This document shows, piece by piece, positions 26,014 to 35,886 of a stretch of DNA of 64,000 nucleotides (within the stretch, counting starts at the first letter, position 1; each line of letters begins with the position of its first letter). The DNA lies in the NCBI RefSeq assembly GCF_001618955.1, contig NZ_LVYV01000034.1, positions 310,001 to 374,000 on the forward strand, in the 5' to 3' direction. The position numbers and the translations under genes are program-made. Under the pieces are notes generated by a model. It saw nothing but the letters and a program-made list of their open reading frames with translations, had not been told where the DNA came from and searched no databases. This DNA is from Tardiphaga robiniae (GTDB lineage Bacteria > Pseudomonadota > Alphaproteobacteria > Rhizobiales > Xanthobacteraceae).

Positions 26014-26889
26014 CTAGAGTTTGATCGGCCGGGCCATTCGCTTGCGGACTTCGCTTGGCGATTGGCCGTCTGCCCGGCGCATCGCATGGGCGAGCGCCGC
26101 GCCGCTGTCGAAGCCGACACGGAGCGCGATCTCGCCGATCGGGAGATCGGTTACCTTCAGCAGTTCGTTGGCATTGTCGAGGCGGACTCGTTGCTGGAAT
26201 TCGCCAATCGACGCGCCGGTCCCCGCGCGGAACAACCGCGTGATATGACGCCGCGAGACGCCAAAGCGGCCTTGCAAGGCGTCGAGCGGAACATCCCGGT
26301 CGGCATGAAGGGTGAGATAGTCCCTCAGCTCCGCGACCAACGTCATGCCGTGTTCGCGATGTGAGGCACTGGACACGGCTTCGCCGCCAAGGGCTTCAGC
26401 AATGCACTCGACGAGCAGGGCGGAGGACAGTCCATGCCGGACATGGGCATTACCATAGGCGTGCCTGCCATCCCCGACCAGCAGCGCCTGCAGGGCGCGC
26501 AGTCTGTCTGACCGGCGAAACAGCCGGGTCGTTGATGTCCTGCGGCGGAATTCGCTCAGCGAGCCGTTCTCTCTTTCGAAGCGCTTCAGGATCGAGCCAG
26601 TTGCGTAGATGGCGACGTGGCTGTGCGCGCCGATCCCTGCGCGCGTCTCATGTGCCTGGTTCGGCGGAACGATCGCGAACCGGTCCTGCGACAGCCAGCT
26701 GCCTTCGCGTCCGGCTTCGTGCTTCAGTTCGATCGTCCCGCAGCTCGGCAGGATGAACATCAGGCAATCGTGCCAGTGCCACGGCATGGCGTAATCGCCG
26801 CGACCGGCGACAGCCGCATGCTCGTCGTCCGCCGCGATCAGGAGATCTGCTGTTGCCGTGTGACGTAATCGTTCGAATGAACTCAGCAT
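26014..26889 (-). CDS. AraC-family transcriptional regulator
   Basis: The 291-residue protein starts at ATG 26889 (MLSSFERLRHTATADLL). A GTG four codons earlier is possible. An N-terminal cupin-like sensor domain (MPWHWHDCLMFILPSCGTIEL, near 30-50) is followed by the two HTH motifs at about 185-285 (LQGRFGVSRRHITRLFRAGT and DLPIGEIALRVGFDSGAALAHAMRR). It lies 115 nt upstream of the PhzF/serine-hydrolase pair on the same strand, so that pair is the most likely target. Confidence 0.9.
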   Translation of the reverse strand: MLSSFERLRHTATADLLIAADDEHAAVAGRGDYAMPWHWHDCLMFILPSCGTIELKHEAGREGSWLSQDRFAIVPPNQAHETRAGIGAHSHVAIYATGSILKRFERENGSLSEFRRRTSTTRLFRRSDRLRALQALLVGDGRHAYGNAHVRHGLSSALLVECIAEALGGEAVSSASHREHGMTLVAELRDYLTLHADRDVPLDALQGRFGVSRRHITRLFRAGTGASIGEFQQRVRLDNANELLKVTDLPIGEIALRVGFDSGAALAHAMRRADGQSPSEVRKRMARPIKL

Positions 26890-26956
26890 GTTCGGGCCCA
26901 CATGTGTCGTCGACGAACCTAGCAGGATGCGCCAATGCCCGCCAATCGATGCCGGG

Positions 26957-27442
26957 CTACTCCGCCGTGATGGCCGCCGGCTTCGGGCGCTTCTTCACGC
27001 GCTTGATGGTGCCCGAGAAGGTCAACAGCGAACGTTCGCCGGCCTTCAGGATTCCGCGCAGGAAGATCAATGAGCCGCCGATCCGGGTCATTTCGCCGTG
27101 GCATTCGACCAGCTCGCCTTCGCGGGCGGCATCAAGGAATTCGCAGCCGAACGAGACGGTGATGCCGGGGCCCTGCAGTTCGCGGGAGGCCAGCGCAAAC
27201 AGGCAATAATCGGCGAAGGTCATGAAGCAGCCGCCATGAACGTTCTTCATGCCGTTGAGGTGCTTTTTCTCGACCCGGAAGGCGCAGCGGACGGAGCCGT
27301 CGGCCTCGACCTTGTGCCAGAACGGGCCGGAGACCGATTCGAAGGAATCCCGCTTCCAGGTGGTCCAGCCCGCAAATTCCCCCTCCGTCGCGGTATAGGC
27401 GTCGGCATGGAACGGGATGGTGGCATCGGCGGGCACATTCAC
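26957..27442 (-). CDS. PaaI-type hotdog-fold thioesterase
   Basis: The 161-residue protein has a GTG start with GGAG 9 nt upstream. It has the hotdog thioesterase core: the HLNGMKNVHGGCFMTFADYCL helix with the HGG motif near 70-80, and strands ITVSFGCEFLDAAREGELVEC. These enzymes hydrolyse acyl- or aryl-CoA thioesters. It is divergent from purL, with a 215-nt gap that contains the exact 12-bp palindrome TTGCCCGGGCAA at 27556-27567. Confidence 0.88.
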   Translation of the reverse strand: MNVPADATIPFHADAYTATEGEFAGWTTWKRDSFESVSGPFWHKVEADGSVRCAFRVEKKHLNGMKNVHGGCFMTFADYCLFALASRELQGPGITVSFGCEFLDAAREGELVECHGEMTRIGGSLIFLRGILKAGERSLLTFSGTIKRVKKRPKPAAITAE

Positions 27443-27657
27443 GGTCTGAACTCCTTGGATTGGCTGCGAAAAGTGTTAAATCCGATCCATCCGGCGGGCG
27501 CAATCCGGCGCCGGCGCAGGGCCTTATGCAGGCTGTTTTTCGAGCAGTTCGGGCATTGCCCGGGCAAAGCTTGGGACATGCGGGGAACGGGCCGGAATAG
27601 GCCTTTTCCGCATGCTCCGATCTCCTTATGAAGAAGCCTTACAGAGCCAAGAAACTG

Positions 27658-29877
27658 ATGACTGACCCCATGACCGAGCCAAAGATCACTCCCGAACTCG
27701 TCGCCTCCCACGGCCTCAAGCCTGACGAGTACGAGCGCATCCTGAAATTGATCGGCCGCGAGCCGTCTTTCACCGAGCTCGGCATCTTCTCGGCCATGTG
27801 GAACGAGCACTGCTCGTACAAGTCCTCGCGCATTCATCTGAAGGGGCTGCCGACCAAGGCGCCATGGGTGCTGCAGGGGCCGGGCGAAAATGCCGGCGTG
27901 ATCGATATCGGCGACAATCAGGCCATCGTCTTCAAGATGGAGAGCCACAACCACCCGAGCTATATCGAGCCCTACCAGGGCGCGACGACGGGTGTCGGCG
28001 GCATCCTGCGGGACGTGTTCACCATGGGCGCGCGGCCGATCGCCTGCCTCAACGCTTTGAGCTTCGGTGCGCCGGAACATCCGAAGACCCGCCATCTCGT
28101 GTCGGGCGTCGTTGCCGGCGTCGGCGGCTACGGCAATTCGTTCGGCGTGCCCACCGTCGGCGGCCAGACACGTTTCCACACCCGCTATGACGGCAACAAT
28201 CTCGTCAACGCCATGGCCGTCGGTCTCGCCGATGCCGACAAGATCTTCCTCGCTGCCGCTTCCGGCGTGAACATGCCAATCGTCTATCTCGGCTCCAAAA
28301 CGGGGCGCGACGGCATCCATGGCGCATCGATGGCGTCGGCGGAATTCGACGAGGATTCCGAGGAGAAGCGCCCCACCGTGCAGGTCGGCGATCCCTTCGC
28401 CGAAAAGCTGCTGCTGGAAGCCTGCCTCGAAATCATGGCCGCCGATTGCGTGATCGCGATCCAGGACATGGGCGCGGCGGGTCTCACGTGCTCTGCCGTC
28501 GAGATGGGCGCCAAGGGCGACCTCGGCGTCGAACTCAACCTCGATGCCGTGCCGACGCGCGAGGAGGGCATGACGGCGTACGAGATGATGCTCTCGGAGA
28601 GCCAGGAGCGCATGCTCATGGTGCTGAAGCCCGAGAAGGAAAAGCAGGCCGAGGATATTTTCCGGAAGTGGGGCCTCGACTTCGCGATCGTCGGCTACAC
28701 CACGCCGACGCTGCGCTTCGTTGTGAAGCATGGCGGCAAGGTGATGGCCGATCTGCCGATCAAGGAGCTCGGCGACGAAGCGCCGCTCTACGATCGTCCG
28801 CATGTGCCGTCTCCGGCGCTGCCTGTGATCCATGCGCGCGATATCGCCGCGCCGTCGTCGATCCCGGATGCGCTGGAGAAGCTGATCGGCACGCCGGAGC
28901 TGTGCTCGAAGCGCTGGGTGTGGGAGCAGTACGACCACGTCATTCTCGGCAACACCGTGCAGCGCCCCGGCGGCGACGCCGCGGTGGTGCGCATCGAGGA
29001 CGGCCCCAAGGGCCTGGCGATGTCCGTCGACGTCACGCCGCGCTATTGCGAGGCGGATCCGGTTGAGGGCGGTAAGCAGGCCGTCGCCGAAGCCTGGCGC
29101 AACATCACCGCGGTCGGCGGCAGGCCGCTGGCAGTCACCGACAATCTCAACTTCGGCAATCCGGAGCGGCCCGAGATCATGGGCCAGCTCGTCGGCTGCC
29201 TGAAGGGTATCGCGGAAGCCTGCATCACGCTCGACTTCCCGATCGTGTCCGGCAATGTCTCGCTCTACAACGAGACCAACGGCCGCGGCATCCTGCCGAC
29301 CCCGTCGATCGGCGGCGTCGGCGTGCTCGATGATTTCACCAAGTCGGCCACGCTCGCGTTCAAGGCGCCGGGCGAAGCGATCCTGTTGATCGGCGAAACC
29401 AGGGGCTGGCTCGGCCAGTCGGTCTATCTGCGCGACATCTGCGGCAAGGAAGAGGGTGCTCCGCCGCCGGTCGACCTCGCCACCGAGAAGCGCAATGGCG
29501 ACGTGGTCCGCGGTATGATCCATGCCGGCACCGCGACCGCTGTGCATGACGTCGCCGATGGTGGTCTCCTGGTGGCACTCACCGAAATGGCGATGGCTTC
29601 GGGCATCGGCGCTAAACTCGACGCAGCGCCGTCATCGACGGTGCCGCATGCCTGGTGGTTCGGCGAGGATCAGGCACGCTATATCGTGACTGTCGCGGAA
29701 GATCAGTTGCTGACGGTGCTGTCGAAGCTGAAGAATGTTGCCGTGCCCTGCGTGCAGATCGGCAAGACCGGCGGCCATGCCGTGGCCATTGCCGGTGAGC
29801 GCGCGGTGGACATCAAGGCGCTCGTGCATGCGCATGAAAGCTGGTTGCCGAACTATATGAGCGGCAAGGCGTCGTAA
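27658..29877 (+). CDS. purL: phosphoribosylformylglycinamidine synthase subunit PurL
   Basis: The 739-residue synthetase subunit of FGAM synthase is recognisable throughout: [20 protein letters not shown], the N-terminal catalytic region [32 protein letters not shown], GGVLxD-like loops and the repeated half ([16 protein letters not shown]). The frame continues 10 codons upstream, but [19 protein letters not shown] matches the expected start better; 27670 is another option. It works with PurS and PurQ, encoded 14.5 kb upstream on the same strand. Its stop is followed by a palindromic repeat that probably terminates transcription. Confidence 0.97.
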   Translation: MTDPMTEPKITPELVASHGLKPDEYERILKLIGREPSFTELGIFSAMWNEHCSYKSSRIHLKGLPTKAPWVLQGPGENAGVIDIGDNQAIVFKMESHNHPSYIEPYQGATTGVGGILRDVFTMGARPIACLNALSFGAPEHPKTRHLVSGVVAGVGGYGNSFGVPTVGGQTRFHTRYDGNNLVNAMAVGLADADKIFLAAASGVNMPIVYLGSKTGRDGIHGASMASAEFDEDSEEKRPTVQVGDPFAEKLLLEACLEIMAADCVIAIQDMGAAGLTCSAVEMGAKGDLGVELNLDAVPTREEGMTAYEMMLSESQERMLMVLKPEKEKQAEDIFRKWGLDFAIVGYTTPTLRFVVKHGGKVMADLPIKELGDEAPLYDRPHVPSPALPVIHARDIAAPSSIPDALEKLIGTPELCSKRWVWEQYDHVILGNTVQRPGGDAAVVRIEDGPKGLAMSVDVTPRYCEADPVEGGKQAVAEAWRNITAVGGRPLAVTDNLNFGNPERPEIMGQLVGCLKGIAEACITLDFPIVSGNVSLYNETNGRGILPTPSIGGVGVLDDFTKSATLAFKAPGEAILLIGETRGWLGQSVYLRDICGKEEGAPPPVDLATEKRNGDVVRGMIHAGTATAVHDVADGGLLVALTEMAMASGIGAKLDAAPSSTVPHAWWFGEDQARYIVTVAEDQLLTVLSKLKNVAVPCVQIGKTGGHAVAIAGERAVDIKALVHAHESWLPNYMSGKAS

Positions 29878-29878
29878 A

Positions 29879-30065
29879 ATCTTTCTTCTCCCTCCCTCAA
29901 GCGTGGCGGAGCCGCGCGCAGTGGGGAGGGTGGATCGAACGCTCTAGCGAAGCTTCGCTTCGCGCGGGCGTTCGAGACGGGTGGGGTGCTTCCACAAGCG
30001 CCGTCGCCTGTGGCACCCCCACCCCGGCCTATCGGCCGACCCTCCCCGCAAGGGGGAGGGAGACC
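29879..30065. repeat. dispersed palindromic repeat, copy 2
   Basis: CCCTCCC... and ...GGGGGAGGG ends enclose C-rich hairpins and the box CTAGCGAAGCTTCGCTTCGC (29944-29963). It has the same architecture as the copy at 6.9 kb and sits between the converging ends of purL and the dehydrogenase gene. Confidence 0.8.
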
Positions 30066-30101
30066 ATGCGCGATTGCGTTTTAGCTGCAACAATCTGACC
30101 G

Positions 30102-31088
30102 CTAATAGCTCAGCGTCCGATCGACCAAGTTCATCAGTGGCGCGCCACTCTCCGACCGTGCCACATTCTCTGCGATCTTCTCCGCTGCCGTTCCAACGCG
30201 CGTGGCAGCAGCGACGTGGGGTGAGATCGTGACACCCGGATGCGACCAGAACGGATGGCCTGATGGTACGGGCTCTGTGCGGAAGACATCGAGCGTCGCC
30301 TGCGCCACGCGTCCGCTGTCGAGCGCTGCGATCAGCGCGTCATCGTCGATCAGCGTGCCGCGTCCGGCATTGATGATGAAGCTGCCCCTCGGCAGCAGCG
30401 CCAGTCTCTCCGCATTCAGGAGATCGATCGTCTCCGGCGTTTGAGGCAGGAGGCCGATGAGGATTTCCGCCGAAGCCAGCGCCTTGGGCAGGCTCTCCGA
30501 TCCCGCAAGACAACGAGCGCCCGCAACCTCGCGCGGGCTACGGCTCCAGCCGGTGACGCGAAAGCCGAGTTGCGCAAGCGCGGTTGCCGCGGCCGATCCT
30601 AACTCGCCGAGACCGAGCACCGTGACAGAACGCTCGGTGGCGAGTGGCGGGACGTGCTGCTCCCACGTCAGCGGCTTTTGACAGACATAGCGGTCCATCC
30701 CGAGATGCGCGCGCAGGGCGTGACCGACGACCCATTCGACCATGCCCTGTCGGAGGCCGTCATCGACCATGCGGCACAAAGGCTGCGGCAGCGTCGCGTT
30801 GCCGACGATCTTCTCGACACCGGCCCAAAGGCTCAATACGGCGCGCGCATTGCTGAAAGGGGCGAAATCGGTGATGGGACCACCGGTCGCGTGGACGATG
30901 TAGTCCACGTCCTGATGCGCAATGTCACCCAGGAGACTGGCTCGCGCGTCGATGCTCCGGCGCCGGAGCGCATCCAGAATGGGTTCGCGATAGTCCTCGA
31001 ACAGCGCCGGCGTGACGTTGAACAGAAGATTGATCGCCTTGTCGCCGTTGTGTGCGCGCATGCTGGTGTCCTGCAGATCGTCGTTCAT
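30102..31088 (-). CDS. GhrA-like glyoxylate/hydroxypyruvate reductase
   Basis: The 328-residue protein is a D-2-hydroxyacid dehydrogenase. It has a Rossmann motif GLGELGSAAATALAQLGFRV (near 160), the catalytic Arg region FIINAGRGTLIDDDAL (near 238-253), Glu in DVFRTEPVPSGHPFW and the catalytic His in ISPHVAAATR (near 298). The LWAGVEKIVG and GMVEWVVGHALR motifs match the GhrA subgroup, which reduces glyoxylate and hydroxypyruvate with NAD(P)H. The length is normal. Confidence 0.9.
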   Translation of the reverse strand: MNDDLQDTSMRAHNGDKAINLLFNVTPALFEDYREPILDALRRRSIDARASLLGDIAHQDVDYIVHATGGPITDFAPFSNARAVLSLWAGVEKIVGNATLPQPLCRMVDDGLRQGMVEWVVGHALRAHLGMDRYVCQKPLTWEQHVPPLATERSVTVLGLGELGSAAATALAQLGFRVTGWSRSPREVAGARCLAGSESLPKALASAEILIGLLPQTPETIDLLNAERLALLPRGSFIINAGRGTLIDDDALIAALDSGRVAQATLDVFRTEPVPSGHPFWSHPGVTISPHVAAATRVGTAAEKIAENVARSESGAPLMNLVDRTLSY

Positions 31089-31119
31089 GTTGGAAGGCGG
31101 AAAAGACGGTGTGACGAAG

Positions 31120-32292
31120 CTACAGCACCCGCTTCACGCCTGGGATCGCCCGCAGCGCCCTTGTCGCCGCCCAGCTCGCCGCCAGCGTGCCCGCGAAGGC
31201 GATCAGCGCCTTCGATCCGGCGCCGAGCGGCGCGTTCAGCAGCGCATATTGCAGCCACAGCATCGGGATGTAGTGCAGCACGAAGATGCCATAGGCATCG
31301 CCGCGCAGCGGATCGAAGATGCTCTTCTCGCGTTGGCCGAAGCGCAGGAACAGCGCCAGCACCGCGAGGCAGATCAGCGTGCAGGCGACCGCGTAGATCA
31401 CGCCATAGCTCGACTGCCACCAGAACGGCGGCGCGCCGGTGAGGTTGGCGAGCTTCATGCGGCGGAAGTTAACGAGATAAGCGAGCGAGGCAAAGGAGGC
31501 GGCGGCGGCGATGGTCCACCACAGCCATTGCCGCGCCAGTGCGCCGGTGCGGGCCAGCAGGCCCTGATCGATATTGGCGGCGCCAATGCCCATGCCGGCG
31601 AAGAAGAACACGCCATAGATCGCCATGCGGCTGAACTGGACCTGCAGCGGGCCCCAGCTGAACCAGCGGACAGCGCCAACCGTAAACAGGAATGGGACAT
31701 AGGAGATCACGGCGATGATCGCGAGCACGGCGGCGAACAACCACGGTCGTTCGAAGGCACGGATCGATAGCCGGTTGATGCCGTCCACCAGTCGCGGTGC
31801 GAACAGGAAGACCGGAATCGCGACAAGGTCGAGAAACAGCAGATACCAGATGAACCAGCCGGGGCCGGCGAACCATTGGCCCTGTTTGAAATTGTTGACG
31901 TAGAATTCGACAAAGCCGGTCTTGTTTGTCGACAGACTGAACGACGCGTAATAGGCGATCGGCATCAGCACGAAGATCATCGCCAGGAAGGGCAGGCCGA
32001 GGCGCAGCGCGCGGTCGCGCAGGAAGTGGCCGATGCTCTTGCGTTTCAGGCTCGGCCATACGAACAGGCCCGACAGCATGAACATCAGACACATGAAGAA
32101 AGTGTCGTTGAACAGCGTCAGGATATTGAAGCCGATCCAGCGCTGGCTGTCGACGATCGGCGCGGTCGACCACAGATAGTGGTTCGGGTAATAGCGCCCG
32201 AAGGCGGTGTAAGCGACAGCGGCGTGGTTCGCCAGCACGAGCAGCGTGACGAAGGTGCGGGCGCGATCGAGCGCAGCGTTACGGTCTGACAT
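31120..32292 (-). CDS. membrane acyltransferase (acyltransferase-3 family)
   Basis: The 390-residue protein is placed at MSDRNAALDRARTF (ATG 32292, GAGGGGG upstream). The acyltransferase-3 signature DRARTFVTLLVLANHAA contains the key His at about residue 22. About ten transmembrane helices follow, including a GWFIWYLLFLDLVAIPVF segment, and the YGIFVLHYIPMLWLQYALL end. Family members acetylate or succinylate sugars, glucans or lipids at the inner membrane (OpgC/OafA type). No glycan gene is adjacent, so the acceptor is unknown. It may be co-transcribed with the dehydrogenase gene downstream. Confidence 0.88.
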   Translation of the reverse strand: MSDRNAALDRARTFVTLLVLANHAAVAYTAFGRYYPNHYLWSTAPIVDSQRWIGFNILTLFNDTFFMCLMFMLSGLFVWPSLKRKSIGHFLRDRALRLGLPFLAMIFVLMPIAYYASFSLSTNKTGFVEFYVNNFKQGQWFAGPGWFIWYLLFLDLVAIPVFLFAPRLVDGINRLSIRAFERPWLFAAVLAIIAVISYVPFLFTVGAVRWFSWGPLQVQFSRMAIYGVFFFAGMGIGAANIDQGLLARTGALARQWLWWTIAAAASFASLAYLVNFRRMKLANLTGAPPFWWQSSYGVIYAVACTLICLAVLALFLRFGQREKSIFDPLRGDAYGIFVLHYIPMLWLQYALLNAPLGAGSKALIAFAGTLAASWAATRALRAIPGVKRVL

Positions 32293-32401
32293 GTGAACGG
32301 CGAGCCCCCTCGCTTCCGCGCGCAACAGGCGCCGCCGGGCGCATCAGTGATGCGCGCCGTCATGATAAATGTCGAAAGCCGCTTCGGCAATCAGCCGAGG
32401 A

Positions 32402-32764
32402 TCAAGCGTGCACTTCCTCGATTTTCACCTTGTCTGGATAAAATGCGAGATAATCCTTGATCTCGGCCATCGCCGGAAATGGCGTCTCATAGGTCCAGAT
32501 CGCGTTGTCGAGCACCTTGTCGCCGGTCTTGATGCTGTAATAATTCGCGTCGCCCTTGTACGGGCAATGCGTCACACGGTCGGTGCGCGATACCGCGTCC
32601 ATATTGGCGTCCACGCGGGGGATATACACCACTGCGGGGTAGCTGGCCTCCTTGAGGGTCAGGGCATTGGTCGTGTCGGCGATCACGATGCCCCCGGCAG
32701 AAACGCGGATGTGTTTGCCGGTGGGCGCAATGGTGATCGGGTGGTCCGGGCCGGGAAGCTTCAT
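32402..32764 (-). CDS. DUF427-domain protein
   Basis: The 120-residue protein starts MKLPGPDHPITIAPTGKHIR after AAGGG. It contains the DUF427 core: GGIVIADTTNALTLKEASYPAVVYIP, then THCPYKGDANYYSI and AIWTYETPFPAMAEIKDYLAFYPDKV. These small beta-rich proteins have no established function. It is divergent from the bolA gene (181-nt gap), which holds the promoters of both. Confidence 0.9.
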   Translation of the reverse strand: MKLPGPDHPITIAPTGKHIRVSAGGIVIADTTNALTLKEASYPAVVYIPRVDANMDAVSRTDRVTHCPYKGDANYYSIKTGDKVLDNAIWTYETPFPAMAEIKDYLAFYPDKVKIEEVHA

Positions 32765-32945
32765 GATTAAACCCTTGTGACGGTCATATTTCACTTCTTC
32801 AGATGTGCGATCCCTCCGGCCTTTAAAAGGGGCATGCGAGGGATTATCGTTAGAAAGCCGTGACGTCATGCGGCAGCCGGGATAGGCTTGCAATCCGAGG
32901 CGGCGCCGACTGGCCGCGATTCGAACCTTTCTGGAGACCCGATTA

Positions 32946-33182
32946 ATGCCGATGGACGCCCGCGATATCGAGACCATGATCAAGGCCGCGATTCCCGACG
33001 CGCAGGTGACGATTCGTGATCTGGCCGGTGACGGCGACCATTACGCGGCAACCGTGATTTCGGAATCCTTTCGCGGCAAATCCCGCGTCGCCCAGCACCA
33101 GATCGTCTATCAGTCGTTGAAAGGCCAGATGGGCGGCGTGCTGCACGCGCTGGCGCTGCAGACGGGTGTACCGGAGGCGTAA
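32946..33182 (+). CDS. bolA: BolA-family protein
   Basis: The 78-residue protein begins MPMDARDIETMIKAAIPDAQ with GGAG 9 nt upstream; ATG 32952 is an alternative start. The class II KH-like BolA fold is visible: VTIRDLAGDGDHYAATVISESFRGKSRVAQHQIVYQSLKGQMGG in short, with the conserved His of the VAQHQ segment that ligates Fe-S in BolA-Grx complexes. In many alphaproteobacteria it lies between purL and grxD. Here grxD is 2.7 kb downstream, with egtB-egtD in between. Confidence 0.92.
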   Translation: MPMDARDIETMIKAAIPDAQVTIRDLAGDGDHYAATVISESFRGKSRVAQHQIVYQSLKGQMGGVLHALALQTGVPEA

Positions 33183-33184
33183 AG

Positions 33185-33307
33185 CTCAGTCCTCATGGTG
33201 AGGAGGCGCCATTTGGCGCCGTCTCGAACCATGAGTTGTGGGCACCCAAGCGTGCCGCCATCCTTCGAGACGCGCGCAAGAGCGCGCTCCTCAGGATGAA
33301 GGCTGAG
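33185..33307. repeat. second repeat family, copy 1
   Basis: Bounded by CTCAGTCCTCATGG and the inverse-like AGGATGAAGGCTGAG, it contains paired hairpins GGCGCC..GGCGCC and GCGCGC..GCGCGC separated by about 25 nt. The copy at 39.4 kb is the same element in opposite orientation. It lies between the convergent bolA and egtD ends. Confidence 0.85.
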
Positions 33308-33321
33308 TGTGGAGCAGTCTT

Positions 33322-34287
33322 TTACTCCACCGCCATCAGCGCATGCACCGAGAAATGCTTGTCAGCATCCGTCCATGACGCCTTCGGCTCCCAGCCCGAA
33401 CCGCGGGCCAGCGCCGCAAAACGCTCGATGCTGTATTTGTAGCTGCTCTCGGTATGGATGCTTTCGCCGGCACGGAACGCGAAGCTGCGACCGAGCACAT
33501 GCACGGTCTGCGGCTTCCTGGCGATCAGGTGCATCTCGATACGGTGGCGTTCCTTGTTGTAGATCGCGCGATGGGTGAAGGCCGAGAGATCGAAATCGCC
33601 GCCGAGTTCGCGGTTGATGCGCACCAGCACATTCATGTTGAACTTGCCGGTGACCCCTGCCGCGTCGTTATAGGCGGCGTGCAGCAGCTTCTCGTCCTTC
33701 TCCAGATCGATGCCGATCAGCATCAGGGCGTCCTTGCCGAGAATGGCGCGGGCGGAGCGCAGGAAGGCGCAGGCCTCGTGCGGCTCGAAATTGCCGAGCG
33801 TCGAGCCCGGGAAGAAGCCAACCTTCGGCATCATCCGGATATCGGCGGGAAGGTCGAAGGGTGCGGTGAAGTCGGCATTTACCGGCAGCACCTTGAGGCC
33901 CGGGAAATCCCTGCGCAACTCGGCTGCCTGTGCCTGCAGGAAGTCGCCTGAGATATCGACCGGCGCATAGGCGCCGACGTCGCATTCATCCAGCAGCAGC
34001 CGCACCTTGGTGGTGGCGCCGGCGCCGAATTCGATCAGTGCGGCGTTCTTCGGAATGATCGCGTTGATGTCCTTGCCGCGCGAGCGGAGAATGCCGAGCT
34101 CGGTGCGGGTCGGGTAATATTCCGGCAGCCTGGTGATCTGTTCGAACAGCTCCGAGCCGGCTTCGTCATAGAAGTATTTCGGCGACAGCCTTTTCGGATG
34201 CTGCGACAGGGCTTCGGCGACATCCGCGGCAAATGCGGAGGCTGAGGCATTCAGCAGCGACAGTGCCAACGGGGCATGAACGTTCAT
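33322..34287 (-). CDS. egtD: L-histidine N-alpha-methyltransferase
   Basis: The 321-residue protein starts MNVHAPLALSLLNASASAFA after GGAGACTGAC. EgtD trimethylates histidine to hercynine with SAM in the first step of ergothioneine synthesis. Motifs seen are the N-terminal LSPKYFYDEAGSELFEQIT with YYPTRTE, the SAM site LIEFGAGATTKVRLLLD, PVDISGDFL, GFFPGSTLGNFEP and the C-terminal FRAGESIHTESSYKYS. All are typical of EgtD. egtB lies 44 nt upstream, so the two form an operon. Confidence 0.95.
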   Translation of the reverse strand: MNVHAPLALSLLNASASAFAADVAEALSQHPKRLSPKYFYDEAGSELFEQITRLPEYYPTRTELGILRSRGKDINAIIPKNAALIEFGAGATTKVRLLLDECDVGAYAPVDISGDFLQAQAAELRRDFPGLKVLPVNADFTAPFDLPADIRMMPKVGFFPGSTLGNFEPHEACAFLRSARAILGKDALMLIGIDLEKDEKLLHAAYNDAAGVTGKFNMNVLVRINRELGGDFDLSAFTHRAIYNKERHRIEMHLIARKPQTVHVLGRSFAFRAGESIHTESSYKYSIERFAALARGSGWEPKASWTDADKHFSVHALMAVE

Positions 34288-34331
34288 GTCAGTCTCCTCA
34301 ACGCTTTCAAGCGCCGTGATGATGTTGGAAG

Positions 34332-35588
34332 TCAGTTGCCGTAATCGGCCAGCCGCAGGCCCGTGAATTGCCAGCGATGGTGGGGATAGAAGAAATTGCG
34401 GTAGGTGACGCGGCTGTGATCGTCCGGCGTTGCCAGCGACGAGCCGCGCAGCACCAGTTGATTGATCATGAACTTGCCGTTGTATTCGCCGAGTGCGCCT
34501 TCGATGGCGCGGTAGCCCGGATAGGCCGCGTAAGCGGAGCGCGTCCATTGCCAGACGATGCCGAACGCATCGTTGAGCTGACCGGCACGCGCGGCCACTT
34601 CCCATTCCATTTCAGTGGGCAGATGCTTGCCGCTCCAGCGCGCAAAGGCGTCACATTCGTAATAGCTGACGTGGCACACCGGCGCGTCGAGATCGATCGG
34701 CTGTAGGCCGGCGAGGGTCATGATCTGCCACTCGCCATTGACCTTGCGCCAGTGACCAGGCGCCTGCCACTCCTCGCGGGCGGCGGCGGCAAAGCCGTCC
34801 ATCAGCCACAGCGTCGCTTCCTCGTAACCGCCGGCCTCCATGAAGGCGAGCCATTCGCGGTTGGTGACGAGATTGCGTGCGAGCTTGACGGGGCCGACGA
34901 GGGCGCGATGCGCAGGCTTCTCGTTGTCGAAATGGAAGCTCTCGCTCTGGTGGCCGATGGTATGGATGCCCTCGGTAAGCGTCAGCCACGCATCGCCCGA
35001 TATGGTCGGTGCCGGAAAGCGCCAGTCGGAGTCATAGGCCGGCGGGATCGGGTTCTGCGCGAAGGCATGCAGGATGTCGGTGAGCATCAGCTCCTGATGC
35101 TGCTGCTCGTGATTGAAGCCGACTTCGAGCAGGGGGATCAGCGCGGTCAGCTTGTCGTCTGACGTCTCGTTGAAGAATTTGATGACAGCTGCATCGACGT
35201 GTTTGCGATAGGCGGTGACCTCGTCGGCGCCGGGCCGGGTGAGATGGCCGCGCTGGGCGCGGGCGTGGCGGGGACCGGCGGAGACGTAATAGGAATTGAA
35301 CAGGTAGGCGTAATCGGGGTGATAGACCTTGTAGCCGGGGGCGTGATCGCCGAGCAGGAATTGCTCCCAGAACCACGTCACATGTGCGCGGTGCCACTTC
35401 GCCGGGCTGGCGTCGGGCATCGACTGCACCAACTGATCTTCCGGGGAGAGCGGCGCGGCGCGGCGTTCGGTTTCGTGACGGACCGTCAGGAAGGCGTCAC
35501 CCAGTCTTTGGGCCAGAGAGCCTGCGGGGGCAGATTTGGACGCAGGGGACGCAATACCTGTACTCGCGGCGGAAGCTGGATTCGTCAC
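34332..35588 (-). CDS. egtB: ergothioneine biosynthesis sulfoxide synthase
   Basis: The 418-residue protein has a GTG start with GGAG 7 nt upstream. An N-terminal DinB-like four-helix bundle contains the iron site: a His in KWHRAHVTWFWEQFLL (near 66-69) and H160-x3-H164-x-E166 (HEQQHQE). The C-terminal half is a formylglycine-generating-enzyme-like domain (LPTEMEWEVAAR, HHRWQFTGLRLA). EgtB joins hercynine to a cysteinyl thiol with O2. egtA, egtC and egtE are not nearby, so it may use cysteine directly, as some bacterial EgtBs do. Confidence 0.94.
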   Translation of the reverse strand: MTNPASAASTGIASPASKSAPAGSLAQRLGDAFLTVRHETERRAAPLSPEDQLVQSMPDASPAKWHRAHVTWFWEQFLLGDHAPGYKVYHPDYAYLFNSYYVSAGPRHARAQRGHLTRPGADEVTAYRKHVDAAVIKFFNETSDDKLTALIPLLEVGFNHEQQHQELMLTDILHAFAQNPIPPAYDSDWRFPAPTISGDAWLTLTEGIHTIGHQSESFHFDNEKPAHRALVGPVKLARNLVTNREWLAFMEAGGYEEATLWLMDGFAAAAREEWQAPGHWRKVNGEWQIMTLAGLQPIDLDAPVCHVSYYECDAFARWSGKHLPTEMEWEVAARAGQLNDAFGIVWQWTRSAYAAYPGYRAIEGALGEYNGKFMINQLVLRGSSLATPDDHSRVTYRNFFYPHHRWQFTGLRLADYGN

Positions 35589-35886
35589 GAAAGTCTCCGA
35601 TTTTGGAGAGAACGTTGCTCTTGGTGATGGGTTCCCGAGCAGCCTGTCCTAAATAGGTCGTCCGATTGGTTATAAAAGGCCCGTCGTCATATGATCTTTG
35701 GCGCCGTGGGACTTGGCAAAAACTGCGGAAAGTGACCGTGGCGGGCCGGCAATAAGCCCCAATGCCTGCGATTTCAGGCTCTTGATCACGTCCATAAGAC
35801 TTGGGATGCGGAACGGATTCGGCTACATATATGACAAGTCTGACCGGGCGGTTCGCCCGATGGCTGGCCGCAACAAGGACGCGATC

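Noticed and set aside
27439-29547. 702-codon open frame on the minus strand
   Set aside because: It is exactly antisense to purL, His/Arg-rich in the way shadow frames of high-GC genes are, and has no motif.
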